Source of the DNA: Antedon mediterranea
Lineage: Eukaryota > Echinodermata > Crinoidea > Comatulida > Antedonidae
Reading direction: 5' to 3'
NCBI RefSeq assembly: GCF_964355755.1
Contig: NC_092673.1
Coordinates: 11,661,001 to 11,725,000, forward strand
DNA: 64,000 bases
Shown here: piece by piece, positions 1 to 11,551 of the stretch
Numbering within the stretch: the first letter of the stretch is position 1
Layout: the number at the start of each line of letters is the position of its first letter
Notes under the pieces: generated by a model
The model's database searches: none
The model's input: only the letters and a program-made list of their open reading frames with translations
Told to the model about the DNA's origin: nothing
Made by a program: the position numbers and the translations under genes

Positions 1-2042
1 TAATAAATATACTGTATCAGTTTTCAAATTTCTAATACCAACTTCAGGCCTCGGCAAATCATTTTTTGGTATAGGTTTTTCATGTAAACCCATTACAGGT
101 ATTAAAAAATATAAAATCAAATATTTTAGATTCATGTGTTTATCTAAAATAAATTAGTGTACAATATATTTCTAGCAATTAAAGGCAAATAAATGTTTGT
201 TAGCCTTTGTACAAAGCAATGTGAGAATGCATTACATTATATTCATGTACTGTATTTATCTGTTGTGACTAACATAGTAGCAATATGTATGTAGTGATTA
301 TTAATGTTAAACTTAATTACTTAAATAATCAACCTTGGCTATTTAAAACATATATTTGTTTACATAATGACATGTACTACAGTTATATATAAAAGTAGGT
401 TTAACAATTTATATTCAAGCAAATTTTTAAAAATGTGTTAATATCAAATCACAATTGCAGAGGTTGATTACACTGGCTGTTTTGTGACATGTTTTGCATA
501 GCGCTATTTCAAATAGGTTTCAATCATATGATTCCTATCCAACTGAAGTGCCAATGTATATAACAAATGTTAATCCTTTGTCCGATACCAGTCAATAAGC
601 TTAAAGTTTGGACTTAACATAAAATCTACCTCGGTAACCATGGTGAGTTTCAGCTTTGACTTCTAGGGTTAAGCTTGTAATAAATTGTACAGTATATGTT
701 TTTGTTCAAAAAATATAATTTTGAAGTATAAAATCCAAAATACTAACACAATTGTCATGCATAAGGAGTTGTCTAAAGTCTGTCAGTATTTGTCATAGAA
801 AATTTCTCTTAAATAGTTAATCATTTTTTAAATAGATATGAATAAGCTTTTTTTTTAAAATTTATTTTTAAAAGAACATCACTTTCTGAAATATATTATC
901 AATTAGAAACCCAATTCAATTTTTCTTTGTGAGTTTTGTTACTCTAGGTTATATGGTAAAGGTGTGTAAAAACATAGAGGCCACTATTACAATGAAAGCA
1001 TGGATTACAGTCCTGAGTAATGTTGACCTTATTACCTCAGTTATTTCATGGAGGTACCTCCATAATTATTTGTTCATTGCTGAAGAATTACTATGTGTAT
1101 GTATAAAGGTCAATATCCAGATTTTAAGTACAGTACAATTATTTGATTTAGGATACAGATGTACTGTAGTACTGTAGGGTTTTTTATTTTAAGTATTGTT
1201 CTCTTTCAATTATTATTCTGGTATAAATGCTATTTGTGTTTTGAATAATTCATTGTTTTAATTGTATCTAGGCCTAATTGTACTTGTAGTGTTTATTCTT
1301 CATTGTAAATAAACCTTTATATCAAATTAAGCAAAGATGATCACTGTAACTATTGACTGCATATTAATAGTAATTGTTTAATACTATCAGTTATCCTGAT
1401 GATGAAGTGATATGTTTTGATTCTTCTTCTTCTTCTTCTTCTTCTTCTTCTTCTTCTTCTTCTTCTTCTTTATGTTTGAGGTCCTGAATACTTCGGTCTG
1501 TTCGGTTTCTCGTTTTTTTTACAATAAGTAGAGTCAAACTGTTATATTACCACCAAAGAAATCCCGTATTTGAACAAAATAGGCTAGAAGAGCAAATATC
1601 AAAAGGGTATAACTTTGACCAAAATATTTTTTCTTCAGATCATATATTATGCTATTATGTTTATATTTATTATCTGGTGAAAATTGTTCAAATTGCAACG
1701 ATTCTAACTATCTCTATGTATGCTACAACTTCGAAACATTAAGCATCTGTTATTTTCTTATTTTTATTATGAAATTTTCTACAAGCAGCTTGAAGATCCA
1801 CTTGAACCTCTAAGAACAACCACAATAGTTTAATCAAATAAACAAATTGAAATATTTCTAAGCAGTATATACATGAACAATCATACATTTCATCAGTAAA
1901 TCCAAAATATTTTATAAGCCACGTTCAATAATATAATGAAAATTTCCGTTATCAGATTATTTTGTATTTGAGTTGATCTTATTGGTATCTAAAAACAATA
2001 ATTATATATAACGTATTTGTGAATGTGTATCTTCTGCCTCAT
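1..2042. other. AT-rich intergenic stretch, no gene seen
   Basis: No open frame here has recognisable protein similarity or a credible exon structure. The only structured items are a TTC microsatellite (1421-1471) and a short palindrome CATGGAGGTACCTCCAT-like at 1047-1063. The latter resembles two larger palindromes at 11.2 and 57.9 kb. The strand of any neighbouring transcription unit to the left cannot be judged. Confidence 0.6.
1421..1471. repeat. (TTC)n microsatellite
   Basis: An uninterrupted run of about 17 TTC units in intergenic sequence. Confidence 0.95.
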
Positions 2043-2490
2043 ATTGTTATTGATGATTCTATCCAGATGGTCTTCATTGAAGCATTTAATGACACTTTCC
2101 TTTCCTTAGGTAACTGACAAAAACTAAATAGAGAAACACCAGATACATACGCAGATTCCGGTGTCATTGGCCCTATTATCGTATCTTGTCCTGGCTGTCC
2201 ATCTTTATGTTGACATTCTTCAAGATCTAGTGAAAATAACTTCATGGATCGTAGAAGTATACTTCCTTCTAAAACCTTGTCGCTTTCTCCGGTATCTGTT
2301 ACAGACATTTGTGTTTACAAAGTATTTCAGTTTAGTATTGCTTCGTTTTTGGGTCTTCTGATTTGCCTCCTATCAGAATGACTCTGGTTCACTTGACCTT
2401 CATAAATAAATGACGATCTATCAAACAGTACATCGTCGTTGCCAGCTTCATTGTCACTATTTTCATCTACATCACTATTAACATTAACTT
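2043..2490 (-). pseudogene. Partial tandem duplicate of NB-ARC/TPR gene exon 3
   Basis: This stretch matches about 3525-4011, the linker part of exon 3 of the adjacent NB-ARC/TPR gene, in the same orientation. The minus-strand reading preserves recognisable blocks such as DTGESDKV, GQDTIIGPMTPESAYVSG and SFCQLPKE. It has lost roughly 40 bp relative to its source and has frameshifts, so it is not a continuation of the gene. It lies about 150 bp beyond the stop codon. Either a local segmental duplication or the relic of a tandem gene copy would explain it. No NB-ARC or TPR sequence accompanies it. Confidence in the duplication is high; the order of events is inference. Confidence 0.85.
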
Positions 2491-2634
2491 AATATTCACT
2501 TAAGAATTATAAATTAACCCATTGACGGTCTATTATTTAACATGTCATTACCTTAAAGTTTGTTTCTTATTCTTTGTCAAAACAGCAAGATCAAGTAAAA
2601 TCAATTAAGTATTGTTAGTGCTTTTTGAAAGAAA

Positions 2635-4799
2635 CTACTGTTTCCCCTTTAAGTTGAACGATTTACTTCTAGTATCAGAAGTAGTATCAAAAGTACTACT
2701 AGTAGTATAAGTGTTGGTAGTAGAAGTAGGAGAATGAGGAAACGTGTTATCAAGTATCATATCAACAACAATTTGTGAATCCCGTTGTTGTTTATCACTA
2801 AGCAACAGAACATCATCATTGAAATATACTGCCTGATTTCTTGGAAAATGTTTGAATTCATCGAAGGAAATAATTTTACCAGATCCTTGACAAATTGAGG
2901 TTTTTGTAAACCATTTGTTGCATTCTTTTATGCTTGCATCAGTTGTTTCAGTAGAAGTTTTGTTAACAAAATAATTATACTTTTCGTTTATGTGAATGCT
3001 GTCTAAAGTGGACTTATTTGAACTGCCAAGACTCTTGGAGGTACAACAGTAATTCAAGTTATTTTGAATTTCATTTTCACAATTATAATCTAGATGTTCA
3101 TTATTATTTTGTATACCAATAGCTTCTTGTTTTATTTGCTCAAATTCTTCCCGACGCATGATACGTCCACTAGGTAACATAGGTGTGGCCATTGTAAGAC
3201 ATTCCTCTATGCACGCTTGTCTATAGATCCGATTGTGTTGAGTATGTGTATTGCTTTTTGCCACACCATGTAAATCTTCTTCTTCTACCTGATTATCGGG
3301 TAGTAAAGTTGGATTGCATGTTTGAGTAGTAGATTCCACTATTTTAAGAATTTGGACTGGTTTCTCATTTTCATTTATATGTAAAACCATACGTTCTTCA
3401 GCAGATCTGGCTGTCAAATCAGAATGACTATCTAGTTGTGTTGTATCTTCTGTATCAAATTTTATTTTTATTTCAATACTAGTTAGATTCTTTCCTTTTG
3501 CTCTGTTTAAAAACGGTCGAATTTTGTTTTTGATGATTCTATCCAGATGGTCTTCATTGAAGCCTTCATTAATGGCATATAGTGACACTTCCGTTTCCTT
3601 AGGTAACTGACAAAAACTAGATAGAGAAACACCACCAGATACATACGCAGATTCCGGTGTCATTGGCCCTATTATCGTATCTTGTCCTGGCGGTCCATCT
3701 TTATGTTGACGTTCTTCAAGATCTTGTGAACATAACTTCATGGAACGTAGAAAAGTACTTCCTTTAAAAACCCTGTCGCTTTCTCCGGTATCAGTGTTAC
3801 AGACATTTGTGTTTACAAAGTAGTTCAGTTTAGTAGCGTCTTGAGTTTGTTCATTTTTTCCTTCGTTTTTGGGTCTTCTGATTTGCCTCCTATCAGAATG
3901 ACTCTGGTTCACTTGACCTTCTTGAATAATTGACGATCCATTAAATACTTGTACACTGTCATCGCCACCATTTTCATTGTCACTGTTTTCATCTACATCA
4001 CTATCAAGATTGTTAATGGCTGTAAATGGCAAATCTTGTAGTTTTCTGCGAATCCTTTCAACATTTTTACCCATTTCCTTTGCCTTGCTATCGTTATCTT
4101 GAATTTCGAAAAATGCTTTTAATCGGTTAAACTCCTCAAGTGCTTCCATGAAATATTTATGTGCATCACTAAACTCATTTCGTTTTTCGTGAACTGTACC
4201 AAGACTCTCCATGATCTCACCCAGCTCTGTGTTTTGTGGAATTCCACTTTTACGTATTTCATAGCACTTGTAGAATAACTCAAGTGCGTCTTCTAATTGA
4301 TTAAATTTCAGCTTTAAAGAAGCTAAATAAAATAATGAATTTGCTGTAGACTTGTGCTGAGGTTGTAGTTTTTCTCTAATGTGGACTGCTTGTTGGTAGC
4401 ATACCATTGCTTCACTATAATTCTTCTGGTATTCGTATACTCGTCCCCGATTGTTAGCTATGAGAGCTGTGTCCACATGATTTAGACCAAGAGATTCCCT
4501 CATTTCAAATGACTGATTGAGCAGCCTGTGAGCTTTATTGGGATTATCTTCATAAAAACATGTGTTAATTGCAACATTGTTTAACGAAACTATGATGTCG
4601 TTAGCCGGTTCGTGATTAAAGCGCATCTTTGTATCTAGTCCTTTCTGACAATATTCTATCGCTTTATTTTGGTCTCCCATTCTCATATAGGCCAGACTCA
4701 TGTTGTTGTACGTTCCTCCAATTGACGGGTGATCGCCCCAAAGTTTTCTTCGCATCTTTAAAGTCTTCTCATGATATCGAATACCACGTTTGGGTGAAT
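2635..4799 (-). CDS. NB-ARC/TPR gene, terminal exon
   Basis: The acceptor CTTTAACAG precedes the exon, which opens in the codon for Asp of DSPKRGIRYHEK. It encodes the remaining TPRs and the long disordered tail, ending at TAG (2637-2635). The open frame runs 25 nt further upstream, but that part is intron. Confidence 0.85.
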
Positions 4800-6881
4800 C
4801 TGTTAAAGTAAAGATTTGAGTCAAAATGATATAGGTTATGCTGTATTTTAAAAGAAAAAGTGGGATTTAAAGCAATAACATAACATACATAACATAATAG
4901 CATAATTACATACCAAGAACAACATATGAAATTCCTATACACGACCAGACTGCTGCAATTATTCTCTCCCATCGGGTTTCCAATTTTCTTTCAATTTCAC
5001 TCATTCTCAACAAAGTTTCTTCGGCATCTTTAAAATATCTATTGATTATTTAATATAGAGTTTTAAAAACTATAATGGACATATAAATCTTATATATAAT
5101 TGGCGAATGGTTCTTCTTCCATCCAATTAATCCATAACAATTAACTAAACAATTAATATTAAAAATCAGTATAAGCTTTTAAATTGTGATTTAGATAATA
5201 AAAATCCCTGTTTTTGTTCCATGACATCCGTGCCATCCCAGCAAAAATAGTTCACCCCATAAATACAAAAATATTGTAACAATGACAATGCCTTTTTGAA
5301 TGACAGCTTAATTAGACATATACTGAACATTTAGAATGTTTATTACCTTAAAGCGACTTTGGAAGAGCCTTGCATGAGCAAGTTCCACCCAATATGGTTT
5401 AACAACCATGCCATGTCAACAGTATCACCATATGAAGCTAGAATGTCAACTGCCTTCTTGTACTGCTCTTGTGCCAATTTCCAATTTGATGCAGTGAAGT
5501 TTAATGCTTGACCATAGGATGACAACATTACACCGAGATGTTTCTTCTGATTTCGGCTTTCAGCAGCTCTTACACAAGCCGCATAAAATTCAACAGATTC
5601 TTTTCTTGGCAGAAAATTAATAATAAGATATTCTGCCTTGCAAGCAACGTCAAGAAAGAGATCGTAGTCTTCCGAAGGACACAGCGCTGCCTCTTGCAGA
5701 AGTTTCTGTATGTTTATTAACTCTATACTAAATAGTGGGAGTTTTTTACACGAGTCTTCTTCAACGATTGGCGCCAACGATTGAAGCAATTTTCCGTAAA
5801 ATGAACAATAACGATTGCGCAGGACAATTGACTGTTCTGACGAAAGTAAAGATAATTCATTAGATAAAAATTCCCTTAAAAAGTCATGAATATCGAAACG
5901 ATCATTTAATGTATCTCTGGCAACAAGGGACCGTGTTGTTAATGGAATTAAGACACGTTGTTTAGCAGAAACTACTGGTTTTTCGTTGCTTAATTCAAGA
6001 ATGTCAGCAACTGCTTTAGCAGTAAATGAAGAAGGAATATAGGAAAGCCTTATGTAATCATTTCTTATTGACTTTAACTTGTTGACGGATGATTTAATGA
6101 CAACCGAAACCTTTTCTGTTTCACTGTAATTGGCAGAACTTAATGTTTCCAAGCGATTCTCTTCTAGCAACGCAAAGAGTTCATGTGGAGTGTATGTATT
6201 ATTTTTAAGTTCAGTTGCAGCGATTACTAAAGCATGCGGAATTCCGGCGCAATATTTAGATATCTTCTTATCAATACCATCTACAAATACAACATTTTCC
6301 GCAACAGATGTTAACAACTTAATAGAATCTTCAATACTTAATGGTTTTAAACGATGGTGGTACACATTAACATGAATTGACAGCAACCTGTATTTAAACC
6401 TGGAGTTTATTAGAAGCAACACTTTTGAGTTATTGACAAGTCGTGTACAAAAGTCTAGAAATTGAGTCTGCAACTCATTAGATGTATCAACAGACAAGTG
6501 TTCTGCCGAATCAAAAATCAGTAGACAAAGACGTTTGAGCCGCATGAAATGCTTTATAAGTGCATTTTCAGAACACGGTGGAAGTCCTAATGCTGCAGAT
6601 ATCTTGACAAGGACTCTGTTGAAATCTGTTACTTGACGTAGTTTAATGCAATACACATCTAATTGCTTATCCAAAAGTTGGAAATCACTTACCAGTCGGT
6701 TACCAATTTCTTTTGATAGACGTGTTTTGCCGACCATTGGTTCTCCTGTAATTATTATCACTCGTCGTATTTCTGATTTCGGTGACAATACAGCATCGAA
6801 AAATAGTTCTTGTAAATGTTGCGTTTCCTTTTCTCGCCCAATGAACATTGTATTGTCCACTGTGTACTCATTGTTATCCAT
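2635..6881 (-). CDS. NB-ARC ATPase with TPR tail (STAND/NLR-like), three exons
   Basis: The joined exons 6881-5347, 5038-4914 and 4799-2635 give 1,274 residues in one frame with GT-AG introns. Residues 1-20 lead directly into the ATPase (FIGREKE motif), with no Death, CARD or TIR domain in front. The P-loop GEPMVGKT is at 46-53, the Walker B-like strand LCLLIFDSAEHL at about 119-130, the sensor-like LLLINSR at 155-161 and the GLPL-type CAGIPHALVIAA at 211-222. A winged-helix-like region follows to about 370. TPR-like helical pairs run from about 480 to 800 (for example HPSIGGTYNNMSLAYMRMGD), resembling the kinesin-light-chain/nephrocystin-3 type. The last ~470 residues are acidic, low in complexity and rich in Asn/Ser/Thr, and are probably disordered. 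An in-frame TAA lies 9 nt before the ATG, fixing the start. Such proteins act as nucleotide-switched scaffolds; a role in immunity or signalling is inference. The exact family name is unsettled. Confidence 0.85.
4914..5038 (-). CDS. NB-ARC/TPR gene, coding exon 2
   Basis: A 125-nt exon. Using the acceptor AATCAATAG, rather than the AAG 10 nt further in, restores the frame and gives VALRYFKDAEETLLRM across the junction, a typical TPR helix pair. It ends at CTTG|GTATGT in phase 1. Confidence 0.8.
5347..6881 (-). CDS. NB-ARC/TPR gene, coding exon 1
   Basis: This exon encodes the whole NB-ARC ATPase, the following helical region and the first half of a TPR. It starts at the ATG at 6881-6879 and ends in codon phase 2 at AAG|GTAAT. 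A TTTCAG about 13 nt upstream of the ATG could be a 3' splice site for a 5' UTR intron. Confidence 0.85.
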
Positions 6882-7015
6882 TTTGCTTTAATTTCTGAAA
6901 GTGATAATATCTGCAGCGTTACTGGTAATATTATGCATATTATTATGTCTACATCACCGATCTCTCATTATCTGTAGGCCTACGTTTTTAAAAATGTCCA
7001 TGACTAATTTTTAGA

Positions 7016-7518
7016 GAGGTTTCGCAATCTTACGAATATGATAACGAAAACAGATACGTCACGCACACATATTCGTTTTTGTAAGCCAGTAAAAATCTGT
7101 TTTGCATGGCAACAAAATATTGAGGGCGCCGTCCAAAATATGACTACGGTAAATTTGAGCGAAGCGCATGTACGTGTTGCTTGGTGGTTGGCTGCCTAGG
7201 CCTAGCGTAACATCAAAGCGAGTGAGGACTTTAAAAACTGCTATTTATCAAAATTCGCCTGGCATTTTAGTAAATTACTTTAGTAAATTACTTTCAATAA
7301 ATATATAATTATATTATAATCCTGAATCGTTCCTGATTCAAATGCAAAATGTGCAAAATAGATCAAAAACTATACGCGTTTTGTAGTTACGAATATGACT
7401 GGTGATACTCGTCAACACGAATACGCTTTACGAATATAAAATGGGGATCAGCTCAAAAGTTTTACAAATGTGTGATGTATCCGTTTTCGTTATCGTATTC
7501 GTAAGGTTGCGAAACCTC
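7016..7518. mobile_element. MITE-like inverted-repeat element upstream of the NB-ARC gene
   Basis: The left end GAGGTTTCGCAATCTTACGA and right end TCGTAAGGTTGCGAAACCTC are inverted copies. Similarity continues to about 40 bp through ATGATAACGAAAACRGATAC. The interior (~420 bp) has no open frame of note, so this is a non-autonomous element. It sits about 130 bp upstream of the NB-ARC/TPR start codon and may overlap its promoter. No convincing target duplication was found. Confidence 0.75.
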
Positions 7519-9260
7519 CCTATTCATGATGTTATGGTAAATAATCACAGCCAATTTGGTACCATCGAACATAATTATGTTGCTCTTAATTTGAAATCTC
7601 AATAAATTCCAGGATTTGGATATGCCTATTAATCTCAGTAAATTTAACAAAAAAACTACTGAACTTGAAGTCTGAAATCTTAAGAAACTCACTTGCTCGC
7701 TTTCACTCCAATTTAAGTGACTCAATTGAAAGCCTAGAAACAAAATTTGTGATGATAAAAAAACTACTGGGGTATACAATGTTTATATTCATTTTATGAA
7801 ATATTACAAATTAAATTAAATAAAACTTGTAAACTTAATAGCAGCTGAGCTAAATTTTTCTAAAATTTGTTTTATCAAATATCTTATTATATATTTCGTT
7901 TTTATCCATAAAGTGCAATTTTGGGGACCTAGCATCTCTATTAAAAAAACAAGGCCATATACATGGTTGCATCCAACATAGTGAGTGGAGTCATTTTCAT
8001 GAGATCCGTGACTAATTTTAGGATACCTTTTTTTGACTATGGATTTAGTGAAATGAACCAATTTAGAAAAAATATAGCTCCTATACACCTCCCCAAAATC
8101 GTGGCAAAGTGTATTTTAGAGGGCGTTTTCAAAATGGCCGCCTATAAGATTGGGCTCTTGTATCTTTGTAACCACTCATGATAGAGACTTCATTTTGAAA
8201 AATTTAAATTGTTCACAATATGCATGTTTATATTCGCTCTAATGAAAAATTTTGCCGTAAAATGACCGGAAATGCTATTTTTGGACCATTTGACCTTTGA
8301 CCTCAAGTTGTCGTATCTCAATATGTACTGGTCCTAAAAGCTTGAAATTTGGCACATAGTGTTCAGCAGAATATGAATATATTTGTCCTAATGAACTTTT
8401 TTGTCAAATATTGACCAGAAGTGCCATTTGTGACCTTTGACACTACACATGTATTAAATGACTGTGTTAACATTGGTTCCGACATCTGCCTGGGTGCAGA
8501 ACGGTTAATATACACATTTGCGGGAAAAAAGTATAGTAAAATCTTTTTTCGGTTTTTCTGATAGAGTATACCATATAGAATTTCAGAAAATAAATTAAAA
8601 TGCATTAAAAACAACTTTTATTTTGTTAAGATATAGCATGCAATCGGGGAAAAGTTTTGTCTTTGCACCCCAGAAGTCCTGTTACAACGGTTCAAGTTTT
8701 GTTTTTTTTTCTCGCAGTTACAATTTTTCGCGCACCACTCCTCTCAGGGGCAATAAGCAGATGCCTGTTCCCCAAGTAGAGTAATCCTGCTACCTAGTTT
8801 CTCATCTCCTATTAAAAATAAGGTATTTTATTCTGGTCCTCAAGCTTAACTGTTACTGCGACATTCGGATTAGACCCTCCATGGCTTACAGCAGCCAGCA
8901 TCTACTACCAGTTTTTGTACAGTATTTAACCAATTTTATTTGTGCTCCACAGAAGTCTAAAATCATTTAAAAACTTACGAATAAACAATTTCATAGCCTA
9001 GGCCTATGCCTTCTTTAATCCTTGTTGACAGGTAAATCTGGTAACTGGAAATTTGAGGTACAACTCGTGAATGATTTGAATTTCCTCATTGTCATTACAA
9101 TAACATTAACTGACAAACAAACTAACCAAAATAGAAATACTGTCTGTTATTATTCTTGATGGTTGAATTGATGCATAAGCGAACTAAGCTAGTGCGAAAT
9201 TTCCAACAAGAATATTTTTTCATCATCCGGAAATACCCGGCTATAATTAGAATATGACTC
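7519..9260. other. Intergenic, low-complexity and old repeat sequence
   Basis: No gene is recognisable. The part around 7960-8460 has the composition of non-coding dispersed repeats, with phrases such as AAAATGGCCGCC and CTTTGACCTCAAG. Similar wording recurs near 13.1-13.4 kb and 22.2-23.1 kb. Nothing further can be supported. Confidence 0.5.
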
Positions 9261-9779
9261 TTGGAAGTTGATAAAAATAGAGTTTTGCGGTGTTGACGTC
9301 ACGGCGGTAGGTGGCGCTGCATGTTTGCTAGCCACAGAGCCATATATAAAGAGAAATAATAATAATTTATTGAAACTACACCTTTACAACGGTGGCACCA
9401 GTGGTGGCACCCGTTCATACACGGTGCGTTTCTATACAGATAGACATTCAACAGATACAAATAATAAAAACAAACAGATACAAAATAAAACTAGTCAACC
9501 GCCGACTCGATCGCTGTCGTAGTCGTTACGTCACTTATACAATATACAATGAATTAAAAAGAAATGAAATACAAACGATTTTTTAAACTAGTACAGTAAT
9601 AATAACTGAAAAATATTGTACCAAAATTTAGAAATAGTAATATTAAAAACTCAAAATAAAAAGATGTCTATACCGCAACAAACCAAAAACATTACATGCT
9701 ATCTACGAGTTGTATAAGATTGTTTCGTATTTTCCATCTTGTTAGGTATAGGCCTACTTTAAAACATTTGTCAAGACAC

Positions 9780-10160
9780 AATAGAACATTATTACTGAGG
9801 GGAAGTGTATCCTTCCCCCCAGAACATATAACATTTTTCGTTGTTACTGGTGCAGAATGTTTCCCAAACACCTAACTCGTTATGATAAATTAAGTCTTGT
9901 TTAAGTATATTTAGCTGTTCTTCTCTTACACATTGTAATGCATCACAACTAAATAAAAAGTGAGATATGTCCTCTATATTTCCAGAGTTACATAATGAAC
10001 AGAGACCATCATTCTCCACGGTCCATTAAGTTAATTTAAAATTTAAAGGTAGAGTATTGAAACGGGCTTGAAATTTAAGACGGGCACCATTAAAATTTGT
10101 TTTATCAAATAAAAACTTTTCAAGATCCGGTTTTGATTTTAACTTTGGATTAAAGTCACG
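9780..10160 (-). pseudogene. 3' fragment of a LINE ORF2 (C-terminal zinc-finger-like region)
   Basis: On the minus strand, codons give ARLKFQARFNTLPLNFKL, a stop, then DGLCSLCNSGNIEDISHFLF and a Cys. The CxLC...EDxxHFLxxC pattern is typical of the C-terminal end of LINE reverse-transcriptase polyproteins. No upstream reverse transcriptase motifs are present, so this is a 5'-truncated, degraded copy. The preceding ~400 bp (9350-9780) may be its 3' tail, but I cannot show that. Confidence 0.65.
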
Positions 10161-10388
10161 TGATATGCAGATCAAATAGTGTCGAACTTGTCTCCATTAA
10201 TTGCATGTAAAGTATAGGTTTCGATAAAGTATATGAAAACAAAAAAAATTAAATTCTGCTGACCAACCATTGGTGTATGATCATAGCCCAATTTTAATAT
10301 CTTTAACCAAATCTGACTTGACATAATTATCTTGATGGATGGCGTTGAAATAGGCCTACCCAGAGATGTTCCAGAAGAAAACTTTAAA

Positions 10389-10492
10389 AACACAATGGTC
10401 ATGCACTATAGGATGCAGTAAACATGGTGACTATGCAAAACACAATGGTCATGCACTATAGGATGCTGTAAACATTTGGTGACTATGCAAGT
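10389..10492. repeat. Two-copy tandem duplication (~50 bp unit)
   Basis: The phrase CACAATGGTCATGCACTATA followed by GGATGC(A/T)GTAAACAT and GGTGACTATGCAA occurs twice in a row with two small differences. Confidence 0.9.
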
Positions 10493-10568
10493 ATTTATGC
10501 ACGTTACCTAGATATTTTGTCATTTTTGTTGTATTTGACCAATACATTGGAAAGGGGTTGTCCCGGGG

Positions 10569-11522
10569 GCGATTTTTTTTTTCGTACATAAGTTGGGGAC
10601 CCCCTCATGAAACGTCACAAAATAAACATGAATAATTCATCAGTTAAATTTTCTTGTTCCGTGTGCACCCAAGCGTATAGCAACAAGAAGTGAGCACACA
10701 AGTGCGGTACGATTCTAGGCCTATCTCCGCTGTTGTTGCGGCGTGCGATTTCATAGAAGATAGCGGCGTTTTGTGTGGATTGTCGAAATAATCAGCCTTT
10801 AGTTTATGGTGTTTTTAATATAATTTATTACTAAAGAATTACGTGTTAAAATTATAGTTTCTATTTTAATACTATTAGGCCTAATTATTAGTCTCTAAAC
10901 CCATGTGTGTCTATTCTAGTAGTAGCTGTGTGGGGGTGTGTGTGACGTGTGTGTGTTAAGTTTATGACCAAAGATAGTTATCTTTGGTATGACACAATCC
11001 GAGTAATAAGTCAGCAAAATTAAACATTACACAAAAATACATTTTTTATTCTCGTGGGTCAAATCTTCCCATCTCATGTGTTCATATACGGGAATTTTTA
11101 AAGTTCCTTTGAGTACATGCATATTGTTTGATAATAAAATAGCAGAATTAAAAAAATACAGTACACAAATTATATACACATTCTTTATTCTTGTGGCTCT
11201 AAGCTTTCTTTGGGCTATGTCCAATGAATTACTACTTAGTTTAATCATGGAGGTATAAAAATATATACCTCCATGGTTTTGTCTTGACTAGCCTCGACTC
11301 GACACATTTTGTGTGAAGAAGAGTGCGCGAAGGCAATCACGTGAATTGACTTATAATCCTAGGCCTACTGTAGAAAGTATCGTATCGCAGTTGTGTAATC
11401 ACTTCTTGTTGCTATACGCTTGGGTGCACACGGAACAACAAATTTAACTGATGAATTATTCATGTTTATTTTGTGACGTTTCATGAGGGGGTCCCCAACT
11501 TATGTACGAAAAAAAAAATCGC
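10569..11522. mobile_element. Non-autonomous TIR element (~950 bp)
   Basis: Left terminus GCGATTTTTTTTTTCGTACA and the matching right terminus TGTACGAAAAAAAAAATCGC are inverted. Similarity extends about 150 bp inward through CCCCCTCATGAAACGTCACA and CGCTTGGGTGCACACGGAAC-like blocks. The interior has no transposase frame. It contains a small perfect palindrome at 11246-11275 and a GTGTGTGT tract near 10930. Immediately right lies a poly-G run (11535-11551). Confidence 0.8.
11246..11275. repeat. Small palindrome CATGGAGGTATA / TATACCTCCATG
   Basis: Inverted arms CATGGAGGTATA and TATACCTCCATG are separated by a few A/T bases. A longer version occurs at 57947-57988 and a minimal one at 1047-1063. 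Confidence 0.85.
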
Positions 11523-11551
11523 GTCCCGCGAAGGGGGGGGGGGGGGGGGTT

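Noticed and set aside
2635-4824. The 729-codon frame as a stand-alone gene starting MTQIFTL
   Set aside because: The first codons lie in an intron. A good acceptor at 4800 joins it in phase to exon 2 and the NB-ARC exon.
5022-5030. Acceptor TTTTAAAG for NB-ARC/TPR exon 2
   Set aside because: It gives a frame with an early stop. The upstream AATCAATAG keeps the frame and yields a coherent TPR helix.
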